Below are positions 1 to 64,000 of a stretch of 64,000 nt of DNA, piece by piece. Source of the DNA: Amoebidium appalachense (lineage: Eukaryota; Ichthyosporea); the NCBI GenBank assembly GCA_963693365.1, contig CAVNZM010000009.1, positions 1,364,001 to 1,428,000 of the forward strand, given 5' to 3'. The first letter of the stretch is position 1. Each line of letters opens with the position of its first letter. The position numbers and the translations under genes were made by a program. The notes beneath the pieces were generated by a model. That model ran no database searches. It was not told where the DNA came from and saw only the letters and a program-made list of their open reading frames with translations.

Positions 1-123
1 GCGTGAGGGCTCAAGCACTTAAATGACCCAGTAGGTGCCGAGTGGTGTGAACATACCCCTGACACCAAGTTGCCGTTTGTTTTCTTTAGTGGAATATTTG
101 TGTGCATGTGTGTCCGGGAGGAA

Positions 124-169
<46 letters not shown>

Positions 170-205
170 AGGGGGGGGGAGGGAGGGGGGAGGGGTAGTA
201 AGTAC

Positions 206-44228
<44,023 letters not shown>

Positions 44229-44594
44229 GTTTGGGCCTAAAGATGTCTTTTACCCTCACTAGCTACCATGTAGTAGTATGTACTAATACAAAGTTAACCC
44301 TGGCCTTAGACGTGGCAGCTCTTTCTAAAACGGCAAAGTTTGTTCTTTCACCTCGGTGGCAGGCTTTTTGGGCTTGGGGGGCTCAACGGAGCCAACTGCC
44401 TAAATTCATTGAGATGCCGAATTTTAAAACTTCCGCGCCGTGCGAAACAAATTGGCCTTATCAAAGACTCTTCTTCGAGTACCCAATCTTGTGGTATTTA
44501 GGCTGTCATCTTTGTGGCTCAGTCCGCAGACGGAACAGCCTGCTCTCACTTCAGCCAACGCAGAAGGAGGACGAGTTGTGGTTGTCATCAAAAC
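44229..44594. promoter_or_regulatory. Shared divergent promoter region of NBAS and GATC
   Basis: Only 366 bp separate the NBAS start codon (minus strand) from the GATC start codon (plus strand). Unlike nearly everything around it, the segment lacks long homopolymers and microsatellites, as expected for a constrained promoter. An ATTGG (inverted CCAAT) motif lies near 44453. No TATA box was recognised. The transcription start sites and any 5' untranslated introns cannot be seen from sequence alone. Confidence 0.6.
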
Positions 44595-46255
44595 ATGTTT
44601 CTTCAATTACATAGACTAACGCCTCTATGGCGGAAGCAGCAGCGAATTACAATACAACTGAATTCACATATGCAAAATAGGTGGTTCTGTGCAGCTACCC
44701 CAACCAAGAGCACCTTTATCCATGGGGTACGTGTGGCAAACAGCTGACCTCCGGCTGGAAGTTGTCGTGTGTGCAACTTACAGTTCTTTTTTGTTTTTTG
44801 TAGGTACCTTCAAGCCCAACGTGGTCTGTCCAGGAAATTTTGGCTAGCAGAGAGAATTCGCGCGCACTTGTGGGTAAGATCTCGCAACCTTCTTGTTGGC
44901 ATCTGCCCAGACACACACCATGACACACCACCTGCTCCGGCTCATCTTCCCGTTCCTCAGGCTCCTTGAAAATCCCACGCCTTCAAGCCCTAAAGCGCAA
45001 CCCCACCACACCCTCCCCCCTCCCTCCCCCTCCCTCCTCATCCCCATTCCTCTCTCTCGCTCCCTCCCTTCCCTCCCTCCCTCCCTCCCTCCCTCCCTCC
45101 CTCCCTCCCTCCCTCCCTCTCTCTCTGTGTGTGTGTGTGCGTCCCCCCCCCCCAACCCCCCACTCCCCCTGGGTATGGGGGTATGTGCGTGTGAGCACAT
45201 GTGCATATGATTTTCCCCGTGCTTGTGTGTGTGACCACGCACGAGGATGTGTTTCATTATGGTGGCCTGTGTGTGTCTGCCCTTCTCATGGACTAGACTT
45301 CCTGGGTTGGAAAACCGGAAAACTCAAGTACTGTATTTTGTGGGGAAGGGAGGTGGGGAGGGGAGTGAGATTCTTGATTGGCTCTGTGTCTGAACGAGTG
45401 CTTATTTCTCACCACTATTTTAGGTGAAGATGTCGTGAGATCAGCTGCTGCGCTTGCCCAACTGCCTATCAACGAAGGGTCTATTAAGAAGCTGCAGCAG
45501 GACTTTACTGGCTTGCTTCACTTTGTGGAGTACATACAGGGTGTAGATACGGTATGTGCACTATCCCCGTTTTCATTTTTGTGCCACATAATAGGGGGGG
45601 GAAATACTAAATCCACACCCAAAAGTGTTCATGTTTGTTCATTTTTCAGCTTTTGGAACACCTTCCGCGGTCTTGTAATACAGAACGGATGTGATCTAAC
45701 ATACAGTGAATTCTAACGCTAATCCGTGTTTCTTTTTTGTCAACACAACATTCCAACTAGCTTCGTGCAAAAAGTAGGGTATCAAAGGGAAATCACAGAC
45801 AACGTATGCAGGGGTGCAATCTAATGCCGTATTCGTGCAGGAAGGTGTGGAGCCACTAGAGTCTGTTGTGGAGCACCAACTAGAGCTCAGAGAGGATGTG
45901 GTGACGGAGGGCAACTGTGCAGACAAGGTCCTAGCAAACGCTGCCAAGGTACGTTGGCTATGTGACAAGAACGTGATGCTTGTGTGCATGTGTGCGGGAC
46001 ACGTGCTTTGTGTTACTGTAAATGTCTGTGTAAAGGTGCGGCTGAATGTTAGCCATGTATGCGTGCGTTTTGTAGAGGGTGCTTGCGTCCCGCTTAATGT
46101 GTTTTTTTTGGTGACGAATCATCAGCACATGTTGTTCCCTGGAAAAGTGGCAGTTCAGTTGGCTGACTTTGGCACGATGGCAACACCAACACCTTCAGGT
46201 GGAGGGGAAATACTTTGTAGCCTACAAGGCGCTGAACAGTGAGAACAAAGAGTAG
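44595..46255 (+). CDS. GATC: Glutamyl-tRNA(Gln) amidotransferase subunit C, mitochondrial (GATC), 5 exons, complete
   Basis: GatC is the small scaffold subunit of the GatCAB amidotransferase, which turns misacylated Glu-tRNA(Gln) into Gln-tRNA(Gln) in mitochondria. Exons 44595-44726, 44804-44873, 45424-45551, 45841-45948 and 46199-46255 join in frame to 164 residues plus TAG. Family features are PTWSVQEIL near residue 48-56, the LAQLPI helix, the VDTEGVEPLESV motif across exons 3-4, REDVVTEGNCAD, and a terminal EGKYFVAYKA in place of the vertebrate EEYFVAPP. Residues 1-34 are rich in Arg, Leu and Gln with no acidic residue, as in a mitochondrial presequence. That supports the first ATG over the one 25 codons later. 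It is head-to-head with NBAS. Length is close to the animal protein (about 136), with a longer N-terminus. Confidence 0.94.
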
Positions 46256-46433
46256 CGGCACCCAACTTGACACTGCCCTGTACGGCCGCGTTTCAACCGC
46301 CTTTCCCATCCTTTCTCACTTCCGTTGTGATAGCTGCATATCCGATATGTTCATGTCCTCGGTTCATTTCCAACCGAGGTTGACATGCAGAAGCAATAGG
46401 CAAGACTGGAGCGCGGAAGTGTTTTCTTCTCGA
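46256..46433. other. Gap between the convergent GATC and small-gene 3' ends
   Basis: A 178-bp stretch after the GATC stop codon with no repeat and no further exon seen. It should hold the two 3' untranslated ends if the small gene is real. Confidence 0.5.
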
Positions 46434-46945
46434 TCAGATAGATTTGGTGGGTTCCAGAACTTTAGGTGGACGGATGATAGTCTGCTGGGGAGCTGTGTAG
46501 ATGGCACCCAGTTAGAACAATAACGGTGAATTGGCTGATAGTGGTATATATGGGCAGGTTTTTTCGACTGTTGTATAGCGCACACTTTTGCACACTTCCT
46601 CCTTTTTTCTCTTATTACAATCTTGTTTGAAAATGACATGCATGTATGGTCCACACAACAAACCCACACACCAACAACGTACCTGCCTGAGTTGGGTCGC
46701 TGAATGGGGGTTTCGAATCATCAGCAACCAGCATGTACGGGCGCTGTGGCTTAGTGCTGGCTGGCCCAGCAGGGACCTTGGCTGCCGCAGTTGGCATGGT
46801 CGCTTTTGCCCTCCTGCGTGCTGTTAAGAAAATAAATTGTTTGTTCTGTAATTACGTAAACTACATGGGCACCCGTTTGCCGTCCTTCCCCTTTTTCTCG
46901 AAACTCGTTTTGGCTGGCGCGGCTCGTTGCTGCTGGTGCCGTCAT
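46434..46945 (-). CDS. Candidate small three-exon gene, product not recognised
   Basis: Exons 46873-46945 (ATG), 46683-46820 and 46434-46492 (TGA) would give about 89 residues. The middle exon has a pyrimidine-rich AG acceptor and a GTACGT donor; the last exon has a CACAG acceptor, and phases agree across both introns. The predicted protein is hydrophilic, basic and proline-rich, with KPQRPYMLVADDSKPPF in the middle and RPPKVLEPTKSI at the end. It has no membrane segment or known motif. The first exon's donor (GTGCCC) is weak, so the 5' end may be wrong. The gene would be convergent with GATC (178 bp apart) and divergent from MSH5 (361 bp apart). It could be chance; I recognise no family. Confidence 0.38.
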
Positions 46946-47306
46946 CTGGATATTTCTTCCATTTTTGGAGAAAATGGCGGGAAATTTTGTGATATTATGA
47001 AACTTTCCGAGTAGCAAGTAGGCCGAGTGGGATCAAGGAGGAGCGTCAGGAAAGGCAACGTTTTACAGTCGGTACATAGTAACTGGGCCGAGCTCTGTTC
47101 ACTGCTAACTCTGTTGCTTGGGGTATATAAAGAATTGCTGATAGAAAAACTTATGCGTTGTAGTAAAGAAAGAATGCAAGAAGGTGTCGTGAAAAAGCTT
47201 CAATGATCAGAAAAATCTCCATCGTAGATCTGGCACGAAGAGCTAACACGTGTAAGACAACTTATCTAATGGGAAAGGCACGAAGGCTCTTTGTTTTGAC
47301 GGAATC
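46946..47306. promoter_or_regulatory. MSH5 upstream region, possibly shared with the small minus-strand gene
   Basis: This 361-bp stretch lies between the MSH5 ATG and the ATG of the candidate minus-strand gene. It is free of the repeats that fill the window. A GGCGGGAAA sequence at 46976-46984 matches an E2F-type site, which would suit a DNA-repair/meiosis gene. It is a single short match and could be chance. Confidence 0.45.
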
Positions 47307-63797
<16,491 letters not shown>

Positions 63798-64000
63798 GTA
63801 TGTGCCCTGCCTCCAGAGATGGAGGAGAACTGTCATGAGGATTACAAAGTGTCCCCCGGGGGAGGGGGGGAGGGGAGGGGGGGGTTGAACAGCCTCCGAG
63901 AGAGTGAAAGAGGAAGTGGCAGTGCCCCGGCCCTGCGTGGGGGGGGGGGGAGAATTTCGCAACAACATGATATAGTGTAAGGCATGGTGGTAGGCATATG

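Noticed and set aside
45696-45989. Serine-rich minus-strand open frame
   Set aside because: Antisense shadow of GATC exon 4.

Overview
The window is a piece of an intron-rich eukaryotic nuclear genome. Coding DNA is a small fraction. The rest is introns and short intergenic gaps packed with G/C homopolymers, (GT)n/(CA)n, (CT)n/(GA)n, minisatellites and a few short transposable elements. Three conserved genes were reconstructed exon by exon from splice sites, reading-phase continuity and remembered family sequence. Their closeness to vertebrate proteins suggests Holozoa (an animal or a unicellular relative). That is an inference; the species is not determined.

Region 1 (206-44228, minus strand) is one gene, NBAS, the NRZ tethering-complex subunit with a propeller-like N-terminal half and a Sec39 domain. 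I map 59 coding exons totalling 6276 nt (2092 codons, in frame throughout). The start is inside the window; the last C-terminal exons lie beyond position 1. Most long open frames here (His-Thr, Cys-Val, poly-Pro, poly-Gly) are repeat translations, not genes.

Region 2 (44595-46255, plus strand) is GATC, the mitochondrial Glu-tRNA(Gln) amidotransferase C subunit, complete in five exons and head-to-head with NBAS. Region 3 (46434-46945, minus strand) is a tentative, unrecognised three-exon gene of about 89 codons. It is convergent with GATC and divergent from MSH5. Region 4 (47307 to beyond 64000, plus strand) is MSH5, the meiotic MutS homologue: 24 exons and 674 codons, including Walker A and Walker B, with the C-terminus off the window.

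The genes do not form a pathway (ER-Golgi trafficking, mitochondrial translation, meiosis). Their link is layout: two divergent pairs with about 360 bp between start codons. The most notable signal is how simple repeats sit on splice sites. In NBAS about 35 of 59 donors are followed within about 30 nt by a sense-strand C-rich tract, several donors run straight into (GT)n, and about ten acceptors end a (CA)n tract. SINE-like repeats also carry poly-C at one end, which offers a possible source for the C tracts. Long homopolymers are error-prone in assembly, so tract lengths should not be trusted to the base.
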